From contig NC_080067.1 of assembly GCF_949987535.1 (NCBI RefSeq), positions 8,494,001-8,558,000 of the forward strand: DNA of 64,000 bases, read 5' to 3'. The notes under the pieces are model-generated. The model did no database searches. It saw only the letters and a list, made by a program, of their open reading frames with translations, and was not told the DNA's origin. The stretch comes from Balaenoptera acutorostrata. Its lineage: Eukaryota; Chordata; Mammalia; Artiodactyla; Balaenopteridae. The translations under genes and the position numbers were made by a program. Of the stretch, positions 1-11,475 are shown piece by piece. The stretch's first letter is position 1. Every line of letters starts with the position of its first letter.

Positions 1-818
1 GTTGTGTTAATTTCTGCTGTACAGCAAAGTGATTCAGTTATACATATATATACATTTTTTTAAATAGTCTTTTGCATTATGGTTTATCACAGGATATTGA
101 ATAGAGTTCCCTGTACCATACAGTAGGATTTTGTTGTTTATCCATTCCATATATAATAGCTTACATCTGCTAATCCCAACTTTCCACTCCATCCCTCCCC
201 CAACACCCTTCCCCTTGGCCACCACCAGTCTGTTCTCTATATCTGTGATTCTGTTTCTGTTTCATAGATAGGTTCAATTGTGTCATATTTTAGATTCCAC
301 ATATAAGTGATAGCATATGGTATTTGTCTTTCTCTTTCTGATTTACCTCACTTGTTATGATAATCTCTTGTTGCATATGTGTTGCTGCAAATGGCATTAT
401 TTCATTCTTTTTGATGGCTGAGTAGTATTCCATTGTATATATTTACCACATCTTCTTTATCCATTCCTCTGTCGATGGACATTTAGGTTGTTACCGTGTC
501 TTGGCTATTGGGATAGTGCTGCTATAAACATAGGGGTGCATGTATTTTTTTTTGAATTATAGTCTTGTCTGGATATTTGCCCAGGAGTGGGATTGCTGGA
601 TCATATGGTAATTCTATTTTTAGTTTTCTGAGGAACCTCCATACTGTTTTTCACACTGGCTGCACCAACTTACATTCCCACCAACACTGTAGGAGGGTTC
701 CCTTTTCTCCACCCCTTCTCCAGCATTCATTATTTGTAGACTTTTCAATTATGACCATTCTGACCCTTGTGAGGTGGTACCTCATTGTAGTTTTGATTTG
801 CATTTATCTAATAATTCC
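1..818 (-). repeat. LINE-1 3' end (truncated by window edge)
   Basis: This is the 3' portion of an L1 element on the minus strand. The first ~340 bases match the cetartiodactyl L1 3' UTR style, with runs such as CAGCAAAGTGATTCAGTTAT. The rest is the end of ORF2, recognisable from GGCTGAGTAGTATTCCATTG and from GGGATTGCTGGATCATATGG on the plus strand. These correspond to the C-terminal cysteine/tryptophan-rich part and the conserved end of ORF2p. The reading frame is broken. The element is 5'-truncated at about 818, where L1 similarity stops; its poly(A) end lies outside the window. Confidence 0.9.
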
Positions 819-2878
819 AATTAATTTTCTTCAACAACCCCAAAATGTGACCTAGAAGAATCATGAATTTAATTTCAACATGATTGCAGCTCTAAAGACC
901 ATTTAAGAAGCACCAGCAGGGAGATTTTCATGAAGTCTAAAGCCAAGGTAGTCTAAATCTAGGGTCAGAGATTTGCCACCAGGCATGGTGCCAAAGAGAA
1001 CATGAGTTACTTGGCATCATAGAAGATTAAATTTCGTTCTTCCTTCTCTGAACTGTGATGGCCAAGAAGCTGAGGGTTGGTACAATGTAAGACTACTCAA
1101 TATGGTGAGAAAAAGGAGGCTTGGAATATGGTGTTAAAAGAGAAGGCTGCGGCATTCTCAATGAAGCTCCAAACCTAGAGATCTCACCATGTACACATAT
1201 AAATAGGTACAAAGCTGTTCTGGCTTGCAGGGAGCAGCCTGTGTGTGCCTGTGGTCTCCCTGCTCATCCATATATGACACTTAGCAAAAAAGAGATGGGA
1301 AGTGGAAGTGACTGGAGAGAGCCCTTTGGGTGATGGCCATCCACGTGCTCCAAGAAACCCCACTATCCTGAAAGGTAGTGATCAGGCTTCCAGAGGAAAT
1401 TCTACTGGGAGTGTGCTACAGAAGTCTTTGCATAAATTAAGTGAAACACAACCATTCCTAGACCTGAGAGATCACATTGTTTTCTTCTCCAATCTCCAGT
1501 TAGATTATTTATTTGAAATGGTATCAAACATGCCTGTCTCTAGGCTAGGAGTAAAATAGCAATTTTGAGGCTGAACATAAGGGGACGAGAACAAAAAGAT
1601 TAAAGCAATCAAAATAAAATGAGGCATGTGTTGGAAAAAAACAATGGTTAAAACATGGCAAAGATAATCCCATCCTTTGCTGATACATAAAGAGCCAACA
1701 TTCAATAAATAAATGTTAAGGGCATGTTTAAGAGGAGCACTGTTCTTGGGTGTAGAAAAATGGATATAATGGCAGAGGAAGACATGATCAAAACCAATGG
1801 TTTTCAACCATTTTTAAGCAGCAGAATGTTTTTATTCAAATGTAATTGTACATGGAGTTCAACTGATAAAACAAATAAAAATTCAGCTGCTCCAACGGAG
1901 TAAGGGGAGTCCAAGGGCACTGTACCTCTGCCTCTGTTTTCTCCTGCAGCTGCTCCTGTAGCCCTGCCAGGGAATCCTTACACTCTGCAAAACAGAATTT
2001 GAAAAGCAAACATTGGGATGTTGTAGCTTCTATCCATTTCGTACTTTCATATATTTTAAATACAATACAGTATATTGACTACTATTAACTCCTTTTAAAC
2101 TGCTAGACATACACTAATAAAGTTGCCAATCTTTCTCTTTTCTTGTGTTCATGATATTGCAGACTGCAAATAGAGTTGAAAGACTAGGCAGTAAAAGTAC
2201 AGGATTTGAACCAGCCCATCTCACACTTCCTGGTGTTCCTTCTGGAACTGGCAGGAGACAACTGTATGTGAATGATGTGTAATATTCACACCAGTAATAA
2301 AATTCTTGCCTGACCTCATGAGCTGGTTTATTTGACCTTCTTATCATCACTTCTCAGATCCTTGACCCTGGGACTGTTGGTAATTTGCATTGCTTCTACT
2401 GAATAAGTCAGATACATTTAATATTTATTTTGAGGAGGTCAGAGACCTTAGGTGAATTCTGTATCTAGTTATCTGGAATGATTAATTCATACATTCCAAA
2501 GCTAAAGGGTGCTTTCTGTGCACTGTCTACATCATTCTTTGAAATGCAGCAGGATGGTTTAATGGCTTAAATGCACTAGTGATGAAGGACGAGGAGGGCT
2601 CAGTACTTCTGGTCCCATGAGGAAGTGTAGACACAGAATCGAAAAGGGCTATTTAAACCCTGCTTAAGCCATAACCAGAAAGGAAAGGTCCATGGCCCTG
2701 TAATTTAAATCATCATCAGTCTCCAGTGACAAGAAGGTGGGTCTATGTCACTTCGGTGTGGATGATCTGAGAGAGGGGAAAGCAGCCTATAATATACTTG
2801 GTGCTTAAAAAGAAACAGCTGTGGGAGTAGGGGTTGGGAGAAATACAGAAACACAAACTCCTAAGCTTTTCCTGCCTG
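819..2878. other. Unassigned single-copy-looking sequence
   Basis: I see no gene, tRNA or recognisable transposon here. All open frames are about 100 codons or shorter and lack compositional bias or motifs. The sequence is moderately AT-rich and looks like ordinary non-coding DNA. Confidence 0.5.
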
Positions 2879-2889
2879 CAGCCTCCTTT

Positions 2890-3191
2890 TTTTTTTTTTT
2901 TTTTTAAGATTTCTTTATTGACTGATTGATTGCTATGTTGGGTCTTCGTTTTTGTGCTATGGCTTTCTCCAGTTGTGGCAAGTGGGGGCCACTCTTCATC
3001 GCGGTGCGCGGGCCTCTCACTATTGTGGACTCTCTTGTTGCGGAGCACAGGCTCCAGACGCGCAGGCTCAGTAGTTGTGGCTCACGGGCCTAGTTGCTCC
3101 GCGGCATGTGGGATCTTCCCAGACCAGGGCTCGAACCCGTGTTTCCTGCATTAGCAGGCAGATTCTCAACCACTGCGCCACCAGGGAAGCC
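2890..3191 (-). mobile_element. CHR-type tRNA-derived SINE (cetacean subtype)
   Basis: This SINE is inverted: its A-tail appears as a T tract at about 2887-2905, and the tRNA-like head (read in reverse as CCACCAGGGAAGCCC) ends at 3191. An 11-bp target-site duplication, CAGCCTCCTTT, flanks it at 2879-2889 and 3192-3202. A B-box-like GGGCTCGAACCC lies near 3127. The element landed inside an older MIR. Confidence 0.95.
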
Positions 3192-3202
3192 CAGCCTCCT
3201 TT

Positions 3203-3755
3203 CTTATATGTAAAATGGGAACAAGAATAAGTATAAAGCTAGGTTAGGTTATTATTCAAGAATAGTCACACTTTTCCACCACCTTCATGGGAGGAATAAG
3301 CTTTCTCACCCCAATGATGGGTTTAGCTATGCAATTGGACAGGCCTCATCCTGGGCACAGTGTACTTCACCATAATTTGGCTTTGTGCTTGGCCATGTAA
3401 CTTGCATAGGCTCACAGGATATTGGTAGATGGGATGTAGTAGCAGGTTAATGTATGCTTGCCATGAGAAACACATGCTCTGGCTACTAGCTAAGGAGGAG
3501 AGGCTCGTGGAGCAGACCTGGATTCAACTTGCAGCCTGTGCATCCAACCTCCAGCTGATCCACAGATATGTGAGCAAGAATAGATGTATTTTGAAGTCCC
3601 TGAGGCTTTGGGTGCTTTGTTACACAGCAATGGCTAACTGATACACTTAGGTTATTTTAAGGATTAAGGGAGGTAACATATACAAAATACCTAACATAAG
3701 GCCTGTTAACCAATAAGCACTCAATAAAGTATTCCTGTTCTTATAAACAATGTTC
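3203..3755 (+). repeat. MIR SINE, interrupted by an LTR
   Basis: TATGTAAAATGGGAACAAGAATAAG near 3208 resembles the MIR core and tail. The typical MIR end with TAAGCACTCAATAAAGTATT resumes after 3650. The two halves are separated by the element at about 3254-3646. They share TTAGGTTATT at 3244-3253 and 3647-3656, as expected for a target-site duplication. Confidence 0.55.
3254..3646 (+). repeat. Ancient MLT1-like LTR (tentative)
   Basis: The end of this stretch, with GAGGCTTTGGGTGCTTTGTTACACAGCAATGGCTAACTGATAC, has the layout of the 3' end of MaLR/MLT1 LTRs. Upstream sequence is too decayed to assign confidently. It interrupts a MIR and is flanked by TTAGGTTATT on both sides; that 10-bp repeat is longer than the 5 bp usual for LTR elements, so part of it may be chance. 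Confidence 0.4.
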
Positions 3756-4074
3756 ACACTAGTATTTGGGTCAATATTTTTTCCTTCGAATGTTTGCTGA
3801 TGAATAAGTGGGTAGCAAAGTCTTCTGGCTGGAGTCTTGTCCTGGTGGGGAGATTCATGATAGTAAGTTCTTTTCACATTGTAAGGCAAGCTCTTCTCTG
3901 TCCTGCCCTACCCTTCGAGTTCTTTCATATTCCCTGTGGAACGCTGAAAAGGTGACAGAATTAGACTCTCTTGGGGACTTTGTTTCTTTTGAAAAGAGAC
4001 CTTTTCGTTGCAACCTACAAAATGGTAGGCTTTCCACGAGCATTTTTGTGTGTGCAATGCTAAGGATATGAAAG
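3756..4074. other. Unassigned sequence
   Basis: Overlapping short open frames occur on both strands at 3808-4090, but no family or motif is recognisable. Confidence 0.4.
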
Positions 4075-4260
4075 ATTGTGGCTCTGCCACTGGTTTTCCT
4101 ATTGCCTGGGGAGCTTAACCTCCTGTATTACACTTCCCTGATTTACATAATGGGGCCAATTATAATTGCCAACCTCACAGGACTGTTGTGTGAATTAACT
4201 AATGTTTGTGAAGTGCTTAGAGGTCCATAGATGAAAGGTGCTCTATAAGCCTATTATTAT
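4075..4260 (+). repeat. MIR SINE fragment
   Basis: The order of segments follows MIR: CTCTGCCACT, then ACATAATGGGGCCAAT, then ACCTCACAGGACTGTTGTGTG, then GAAGTGCTTAGAGG, and a TATTATTATG end. Confidence 0.75.
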
Positions 4261-4874
4261 GTCATCAAAAATGAAATTCCAATAAGATTACACTTTCATT
4301 TAAATTTCCATTAATTTTGTCATCATTCTAGATGAATTCTCACTGGTTTTCTAGAGCAAAAATAAATAAATAAGTAGGAGAAAAGGATGATATGTTAAAA
4401 TATGAAGCATTCATATGGAAAGGAAATTAGCTAGAAAAAGCTAACACTTAAAAGTGATTTTAAAATTATTATCCTTTAATGAGCCCTGATCATGTAATCA
4501 ATATTATGTAAAACCTAGATATGGTCTCTGAGTTTACAAACTAAATTATGAACCTGACTAATTAAATAGCTAACATTTCTTATTTCAAGTATGTGGGAAT
4601 GAATACTATATAAAGACCTCTAACTCAACGCATTTTTAAATTGGAATTCTTGTTATAGGAATAGCCTCAAAAGATTAAGCAAGATTATAAGTGTATATAG
4701 GTAGTACATTTATAAGGTTATCATGTGGTCTGCTTAATTCTATCTTGGGTCTGGTGTGAAATGGCACTGATACTCAGACTTCGTATAGTGACCTGTAGGT
4801 AATTAGTACCATAAAGTTTGAGTATAAACTCTCTCATCAGACCTGGAAACATTAGATCTCGAACGTCTGGTTTA
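4261..4874. other. Unassigned AT-rich sequence
   Basis: No coding potential or recognisable repeat. It contains a short AAATAAATAAATAAG run near 4360. Confidence 0.4.
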
Positions 4875-4990
4875 ATGTCCTCATTTTACAGATACAAAAA
4901 CAGAGCCATTGAGTGTTTGAAGAATGCACACAAAGTCACATAGCTAAAGGTTGGCAGATATGAACCTCCAAAGACTCTGTCCAATGCTGT
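4875..4990 (+). repeat. MIR SINE fragment
   Basis: CCTCATTTTACAGATACAAAAACAGAG followed by CACAAAGTCACATAGCTAAAGG matches the MIR 'oligo-A, then CACACAGCTAGTAAG' core with decay. Confidence 0.7.
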
Positions 4991-6079
4991 TTTCAGTACA
5001 GCTATTTATACCTATGAACAAGAGGATTAGTTACTTATCCACGTTTTAATGTGAATTATTTCTTCCAGGCTTTTGGCATCAAGGGTACATTAGATGGATA
5101 TTTCCAAGCTTCATTGTTCATTGAATAAGTTTCTTGTATTAATACTAGTCAGATGTTTCCATTCATTGGCCAAATGCTGATTTAGGAAAACTAGGCATTA
5201 TTGAGCATCCTAAATATACACAAATGAGTCCTTTTTCCAGGATTGTTGATAAGAGATGGCAGACAGGGCATTGGAATCTGTTTTCTTCTTTGGAAATCTA
5301 GGGAGTAGACTAAATACCATCCAGTTCCCCAACTCTAAATGTCTATGCATCTGAGATCCAGGTTCATTAGAAGCGGTGAATCCGCTTATAACAAGGAGAG
5401 TTCATTGGATTCCATTGAATTTTAATGGCAGTCGAAAGAGATGGATACTGTTGCTTCACTTTCCATTAGACAGAGGCTATATACAGATAATAAAGGAAAA
5501 GTCTATTTAGAGGCCTAACGCACACTTATTTCTTAGGTTATATCATGCTGTTGATGTCTGAAGATGCAAATTTGCTTTTTTAAATTGGGAGTGAGAGAAG
5601 TGGCACCAAGTCCAAGTAAACTTCACTGGGTTATGGATGGGGGAGATTACGTTTCATAGGATGACTGCAGAGCTGCCAAAAGAAACCTGAAAGACAAATG
5701 CCTGCCTTAAATGTTGAGACAGAGATGGATGTGCACGTGAGGAAAATGGCAGCAAAGCCTTCTTGCTGGGAATCTCATTCCTTCTCTAGATTTCATTCAT
5801 CTTTCTGCTCTGCTGCCAGTTTTATCCACGGGTTCATTTTCTGTTTCTAAGAAATTGAGAATGTTGGTTGCCTAATATTAAGGAGGATCATCATGGGAAC
5901 TTACTCACTCATTCACCCGTTCATGCCTTTGGTCCATTTTGGGCACCTTCTCCATTGTGGGATACGTTGTGAGAGGTGGTGTAGTGACAAATATTATTAC
6001 TCATTTTTACATCATGTTTCCTATATGTCACATACTGTTATATACACACATATATATATACATACACTCACTATAACCT
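4991..6079. other. Unassigned sequence
   Basis: No gene or identifiable element. A short alternating TA/CA tract lies near 6040-6065. Confidence 0.4.
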
Positions 6080-6160
6080 TTTGATGTTGTAATTATTATT
6101 ATCCCTGTTTTACAAATGAGGTAAGTGGGACAAAGAAATTGAGTCACTGTATTAATCATG
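6080..6160 (+). repeat. MIR fragment
   Basis: ATTATTATTATCCCTGTTTTACAAATGAGGTAAGTGGGACAAAG resembles the MIR core around its CCATTTTACAGATGAGGAAACTGAG segment. Confidence 0.6.
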
Positions 6161-6506
6161 TTTTTTTATTTTCTATATCTTATGACATTTTGACATCTTA
6201 AAAATCTTGCTGCCCCTCCCTGGGCTAGCCGGTTCTCAGAGAGAGCAAAGGCCTCAGCCAGGAGCAGGTTTTTCATATGCAAACCAACCAATCCAAGCCT
6301 CTCCTCCCAGGTCCCTGTTTATCTAATTCTCACACATCAAGCCCGTATTTCCCCTGCCCTAAATCAACCCAGGGCCAGGTGTCAGGCAACTAGAGGCCAT
6401 CCGCATAGCCTGAAAGCTAGTGGAATTATTCAAATTAGTCAATTCTAAAATGTTTATGCTGCCCTGCCTGGCCTTTCCCACAGAAACCCATATGAAAGCT
6501 CTGATC
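6161..6506. other. Unassigned sequence upstream of a SINE
   Basis: No recognisable gene or repeat. Confidence 0.35.
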
Positions 6507-6521
6507 AAGATTTACCCCTTG

Positions 6522-6836
6522 GGCTTCCCTGGTGGCGCAGTGGTTGGGAATCTGCCTGCCAATGCAGGGGACATGGGCTCGAGCCCTGGTCTGGGAAGAT
6601 CCCACATGCCGCGGAGCAACTAGGCCCGTGAGCCACAACTACTGAGCCTGCGCATCTGGAGCCTGTGCTCCACAACGGGAGAGGCCGCGACAGTGAGAGG
6701 CCCGTGCACCGCGATGAAGAGTGGCCCCCGCTCGCCGCAACTAGAGAAAGCTCTCACACAGAAACGAAGACCCAACACAACCAAAAATAAATAAATAAAT
6801 AATAATTAAAAACTTCCTTATTAAAAAAAAAAAAAA
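6522..6836 (+). mobile_element. CHR-type SINE
   Basis: A full-length copy in sense orientation, from GGCTTCCCTGGTGGCGCAGT to an AAATAAATAAATAATAATT plus poly(A) tail. The target-site duplication AAGATTTACCCCTTG (15 bp) lies at 6507-6521 and 6837-6851 and is perfect. The B-box position reads GGGCTCGAGCCC near 6577. Confidence 0.95.
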
Positions 6837-6851
6837 AAGATTTACCCCTTG

Positions 6852-7289
6852 TTCCTCTTCTGCCTCCTCACTGAATCTGGTGTTTCCTCCTATGGTCTTG
6901 AGGGATGAGCCATGATCCTCGTTTCTGTCAATGGCATTAACCTCTCCATGTCAGCACTCAGTCACTTTTATAAATTAAGACCCAGGTACAATTCAATCAT
7001 AAAGCTAATAAGGGGAAGCGGGGGGTGGGCTTGGGACTCATTGGGCTGTTGGCTCCTGAGTCTGTGCTCTTAACGCATGTGCTACATTGATATAAATAAG
7101 ATACTCCCTGTAAAGGGCTCACCGCCTTGTAGGGAAACAGAGTCAGAAGCAAACAATGATAAGGTAATATGTATACACAATCATGAAGATACGTGGTTAC
7201 GGCTAGCTCACTCAATAATATTGTCAGTGTGAAAAGAAGGTATATCTTGGCTTTATTAGTATTTGGCTAGAGTTTGTGTGAAATTGTTG
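6852..7289. other. Unassigned sequence
   Basis: No recognisable gene or repeat; open frames here are short. Confidence 0.35.
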
Positions 7290-7700
7290 CTTGGTCCAAT
7301 TCAAGACGTATTTAAGCACCCACGGTGTGCAGGCACTTTCTCAGTTACTGAAGATCCAGAAAGGGGCAGGGCTGGAGCACACCTTTGAGTAGCAGAGTGG
7401 AGGATATAGGCACCTAAACAAATAACCATAACGCAGTGAAGTAGGTGCAAAGCCGGTGGGAGTCAAGGGACGGGTCATCAACTCTGTTCCTAAGAGGAAG
7501 TTGGGGCATGTGAGTTGCAAAATTACTGTGAAAAATTAGAAATTGGGGAAGTTTTGTGGGAGATGACACAAGACAAGGGGATAGGGATACAGAATGTGGC
7601 ATCTCATTTAGTCGGAAGGAACAGAGTCCGTGAGGATTTTGAGACAATTCGTTAGGCAAGGCTGATGTACTGGTTTGTGTCTTTGAAGCTCTGGTTGTGT
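7290..7700 (+). repeat. Ancient mammalian dispersed repeat (family not assigned)
   Basis: TTTAAGCACCCACGGTGTGCAGGCACTTTCTCAGTTACTGAAGATCCAG resembles a widely dispersed decayed mammalian repeat that begins 'gagcacctactatgtgccaggcactg'. The later AAACAAATAACC segment also fits. I could not settle the class. Confidence 0.4.
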
Positions 7701-7764
7701 TGACCATCAAAAATGAGACCAGATTATATTCAGAATTTCAAGCCAGACCTTACTGTATGGCAGT

Positions 7765-7945
7765 GAGGAGCAGTCAGTGTAGTAAATAGAGTGCCAGTTT
7801 TGGGAACTCAATAGATGTGAGTTCAAATCCCGGCTTTCTAACTCACTAACCCTGCAATTTTGGGGTAAGTTACTTAAACCTCTATGGACTTCAATGGGGG
7901 CAATTTCACCAACCTTAGATGTGCAAAATGCCTAGTACACAGTTA
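7765..7945 (+). repeat. MIR SINE, 5' and core part
   Basis: The tRNA-derived head (AGTGTAGTAAATAGAGTGCC) leads to GAGTTCAAATCCCGGCTTTC, a decayed B box, and then CCTGCAATTTTGGGGTAAGTTACTTAAACCTCTATG. This is the order of a MIR in sense orientation. Confidence 0.85.
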
Positions 7946-8797
7946 AGGAGAAAAAGTTTTCTTCTATGTTCTGGACCTCTCTGGACCCCTAATCAAAAGA
8001 TATGTAGATATGTCAAACCCCCAAAAAGACTACATGAATTCTAAGAATATTGCAAAGGCTATGGTAGCAAAAACCTTGGTTTTTGTCAACACCCACTGCA
8101 GTGTGAGAGTAACAAAAATAAGCTGAACCAATTTTCTGCCTTCCTCATTCCCTTGACTAACCTCTTAGCATCATTCCTTTCTTGGATGAGCCTTTGTGAA
8201 TTCTTGGATTACAGGGGGCTAGGGTACATTGGTGAAGCACCACTTCTAAGAAGCAAGGATAATACATGAAAAGCAGAATTATGGATCAAATAGTCAGTGA
8301 CTTGCTTTCATTTTCCAGTTCATGTTTTCCATTTGTTCTTTGTCAGCAAAAGATCAGACCCCAACACGTCTTCTATGTCTTCCTTCTTGGTCGCTGTATC
8401 AGATTTTCCTAGAGAATGCAAATTCACCATTTTGTGAGTATCTACCATGTGACACGCTGATTGGGACACTCAATATATACATGTAGGTCTCAATGGCCTT
8501 GGTTCTCGGCTTGCTAACCACTGACTAATACATTTGAACTCAGCTCCTCCGGGCTTCCATCTTGTCGACATTATGAACTGGATTGATCACTGGATAATCT
8601 TTACCAGTGATCAATATGGTAAATGATCATAATATGACACCTCCCTACATCATTCACTCATTCGTCATTTGATCTCATGTTGTAGATCTACAGAAGTTGA
8701 TTCATTGTGGATAAGCAGAGTGAATTCAGCAGCATGTTTCCTGATGCCCCCTAAGGCAGAGTTTAATAGAGAAAGATCTGAAGTCATACTCTAAATT
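7946..8797. other. Unassigned sequence
   Basis: No coding potential. CACTGGATAATCTTTACCAGTGATCAATA near 8590 contains a short inverted repeat (TCACTGG/CCAGTGA). No known element identified. Confidence 0.4.
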
Positions 8798-8805
8798 ATA
8801 TCCTG

Positions 8806-9170
8806 GGGCTTCCCTGGTGGCGCAGTGGTTAAGAATCCGCCTGCCAATGCAGGGTACACGGGTTCGAGCTCTGGCCCGGGAAGATCCCACATGCCGCGGA
8901 GCAACTAAGCCCGTGCACCACAACTACTGAGCCTGCACTCTAGAGCCCACGAGGCACAACTACCGAAGCCCATGTGCCACAACTACTGAAGCCCATGCGC
9001 CTAGAGCCCGTGCTCTACAACAAGAGAAGCCACCGCAATGAGAAGTGCATGCACCGCAACGAAGAGCAGCCCCTGCTTGACGCAACTAGAGAAAGCCCGC
9101 ACGCAGCAGCAAAGACCCAACACAGGCAAAAATAACTAAAATAAATTTATTAAAAATAAATAAATAAATA
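8806..9170 (+). mobile_element. CHR-type SINE, older long subtype
   Basis: The head is the standard CHR one, but the body differs from the other copies. It has extra modules (TCTAGAGCCCACGAGGC, then GAAGCCCATGTGCC and GAAGCCCATGCGCC) like the ruminant/ancestral CHR form. It ends in repeated AAATAAAT. An 8-bp duplication ATATCCTG lies at 8798-8805 and 9171-9178. Divergence is higher than in the short-subtype copies. Confidence 0.9.
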
Positions 9171-9184
9171 ATATCCTGCCTCCC

Positions 9185-9355
9185 TCACATGCTAATCTGG
9201 TGACTGCAAGATAAGATAACTTCATTTCTGTGAACCTCAGCTTCCTCAACCATAATAGTGGTGACCTCATGGAATTGTCATGATAATTAAATAAGATAAT
9301 GTTTAGCCCAGTGCCTGTCATATAGTAAGTACTCAAAAGACCTTAGCTATATTTT
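9185..9355 (+). repeat. MIR SINE, 3' half
   Basis: CCTCAGCTTCCTCAACCATAATAGTGGTGACC, GATAATTAAATAAGATAATG and CAGTGCCTGTCATATAGTAAGTACTCAA follow the MIR 3' half in order. Confidence 0.8.
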
Positions 9356-9399
9356 ATTGAATAGGACAACTCAATGAAATTAAGTTGTCCTGTGATGGA

Positions 9400-9604
9400 G
9401 CAGGTTAGCCGCCACTAACCACATGTGGTTATTTAAATTTAAATTAATTAAAATTACATTTGAAAAATCAGTTCCTTAGTTGCACCGGTCATATTTTAAG
9501 TGCTCCATAGTCACCTGTGGCTAGCGGCTATTCGTATTGTACTGTGCAGATATGGAACATTTCCACCATCACAAAGTTCCGTTGGACTGCACTGACAGTG
9601 CCAT
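9400..9604. mobile_element. Non-autonomous hAT (Charlie-type) DNA transposon relic
   Basis: The stretch has a symmetric layout typical of MER-type MITEs. ACCACATGTGGTT lies near one end and CACCTGTGGCTAGCGGCTATTCGTATTG near the other, followed by GATATGGAACATTTCCACCATCACAAAGTTCCGTTGGACTGCACTG. The AT core is AATTTAAATTAATTAAAATTACATTT. Such elements are moved by a hAT transposase in trans; no coding sequence remains. The exact MER subfamily is not assigned. Confidence 0.75.
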
Positions 9605-10564
9605 TGCTATCAAACTCTAAAAATATCATAAAAGAAAAATGTACAATGCACCACATACATAAAAAAAAAAAACCCACCCACCTCATTTGTGTGTTCTGTA
9701 GGGGCTTTCAACTCAAAGAAATATCCTAAATACCCATCTACAGCATGTGTAAAGCTTTGGAAACAATTAGAGCATACACTGTTCCTTCTCACATTGTTTG
9801 GTGGTTGTTTCTCTCCGCCCCCTCCTCCATTTTCAATATCTGTCTGATGGAGTTACGTTCCATATGTAATATTGTTACAGGTGCAAAATTGTTTCTTTCA
9901 ATCCTGAATGCAGTCGCACATGTGCGGCAATAGCTCTGAAGGCCAGCACACTATTACCGCCGATCCAGGCTTCTCTCACAGTGTGTGGGTCAACAGCGTT
10001 CTTCTTTGCTTGCTAATGCTTTATTGTCTCTTAGTATACATTGGAATAATAATGGTAATTTATGCAGATATTTTGTATGCATAGCAAATAATGAGAAACA
10101 CCTGCAGAAATTTCCCTCCTTCTCTGAGTTCAGCAACTAATTATATTTTTAAATAATGGCTACCATTGAACACAATTATCCAAATCACTTTAAGTAATGG
10201 AATCTTTTTAAGGTGTTTTTGAAAATTTTAGCACAGTTTTTAAACACTCATTTTTATCTAGAAGATGAGAGGGGGGGAAGAAAAAGGCTAGTGGGTGGCT
10301 TACTCACCCAAAAAAGCAGTTTCTGCCAAGACTGGATCAATCCTGTATTCACGTATGGGTCCAGGTCTGGCTCCCAAGGCTATGACTGGGGATGAAAACC
10401 AGATTTTCTGTAGGGTTCACCTTGCTGATTTTGGAGGCTTGCTCTGCCTTCCCTTCCCCCTTTCTTAATGCAATATAAAAATATTAGATTACCTCTAAAA
10501 AATTCTCTTTTAAACAGCACAAATTGCCACGTGATTTTCCCCTCTGTCAATCCAATAGTTTGAG
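9605..10564. other. Unassigned sequence; start of a repeat-poor island
   Basis: I recognise no transposon or gene. An A-rich run lies at about 9660-9672. Confidence 0.4.
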
Positions 10565-10685
10565 GGAAAAAGCACTGGCTATGGGGTCAGAAGAGTGGTT
10601 TGCTCTGCTCCTTGAGTCTCAATTTCCTCTTTTGGAAGATTGAAGCAGATAACTTCCAAAAAGCTTTCTAACTCTAAAGAACCAC
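10565..10685 (+). repeat. Probable MIR fragment
   Basis: AAGCACTGGCTATGGGGTCAGAAGAG followed by CTGCTCCTTGAGTCTCAATTTCCTCTTTTGGAAGATTG resembles a decayed MIR 5' head and core. Confidence 0.5.
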
Positions 10686-11399
10686 AAGCCCATGAGAGCC
10701 AAGGGCCTCTGAACTCTAGCCCTCAGGGATCAAGTTCACCAAAGACAATCTGAAAAATAGAAGTGGTCGGCCAAGAGTAAGAGCAGTAAGAAATACATAT
10801 TTCCTCCCCGTTTTTAAACCACAGGTTGTCATCCTAATTAGAGCAAGTTTCCAGAAATTTTTTGATCTCTGTCTCTCTATAGATATATAGATACATACAT
10901 ATCTGTATCTGTATATAGACATCTATATAGATCTTATAAATAGCCGGCCACTTTCAGTTACTATACTAGAACCTCTTAACGTAGACCTATCAGTACATCA
11001 GTAACTGGATTTATTTCTTAATATATTGGAAGGTTTTGTTTCCTTAGACTAGTAAATTATCATACAGAGTTTTATTTTGAGTTTTTCTTTTTGTGCACTG
11101 TCCTCATGGCTATACTCTCCAGGGAACTTGTTCCTCTGGGAATCTTATTTAATGAAGATATTTCCATATTGAAGTGAGGTAGGTGGGAAATAAAGTGAAA
11201 GGGAGGGAGATGATGCATTTATTCTGGATTATGTTTGAAGTGTTAGATGGCTAAGTATTAAAAGCATCCAAATTAAATCCTTAGCAATCAGAATACTTGC
11301 TTCACTAGATTTTGCCAACTGCCAATCATGTTGGACTGAGCTAACCTGTTCCTCTTTCTGAAACTATTAAGGTAAATAATTAACAATAAAACATCCTCT
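10686..11399. other. Unassigned sequence with a degenerate GATA/CATA microsatellite
   Basis: Positions about 10878-10932 are a degenerate tetranucleotide tract (ATAGATACATACATATCTGT and similar). Nothing else is recognisable. Confidence 0.5.
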
Positions 11400-11409
11400 T
11401 ATAAAGGCA

Positions 11410-11475
11410 AAAAAATATATAGATATCTATACAGATATCTATATATCCCACCATATATATGTACATATGGTGATG
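11410..11475. repeat. AT-rich inverted repeats
   Basis: Two AGATATCTAT segments sit in a near-palindrome at about 11417-11446. They are followed by CACCATAT (11449-11456) paired with ATATGGTG (11465-11472). Confidence 0.6.
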
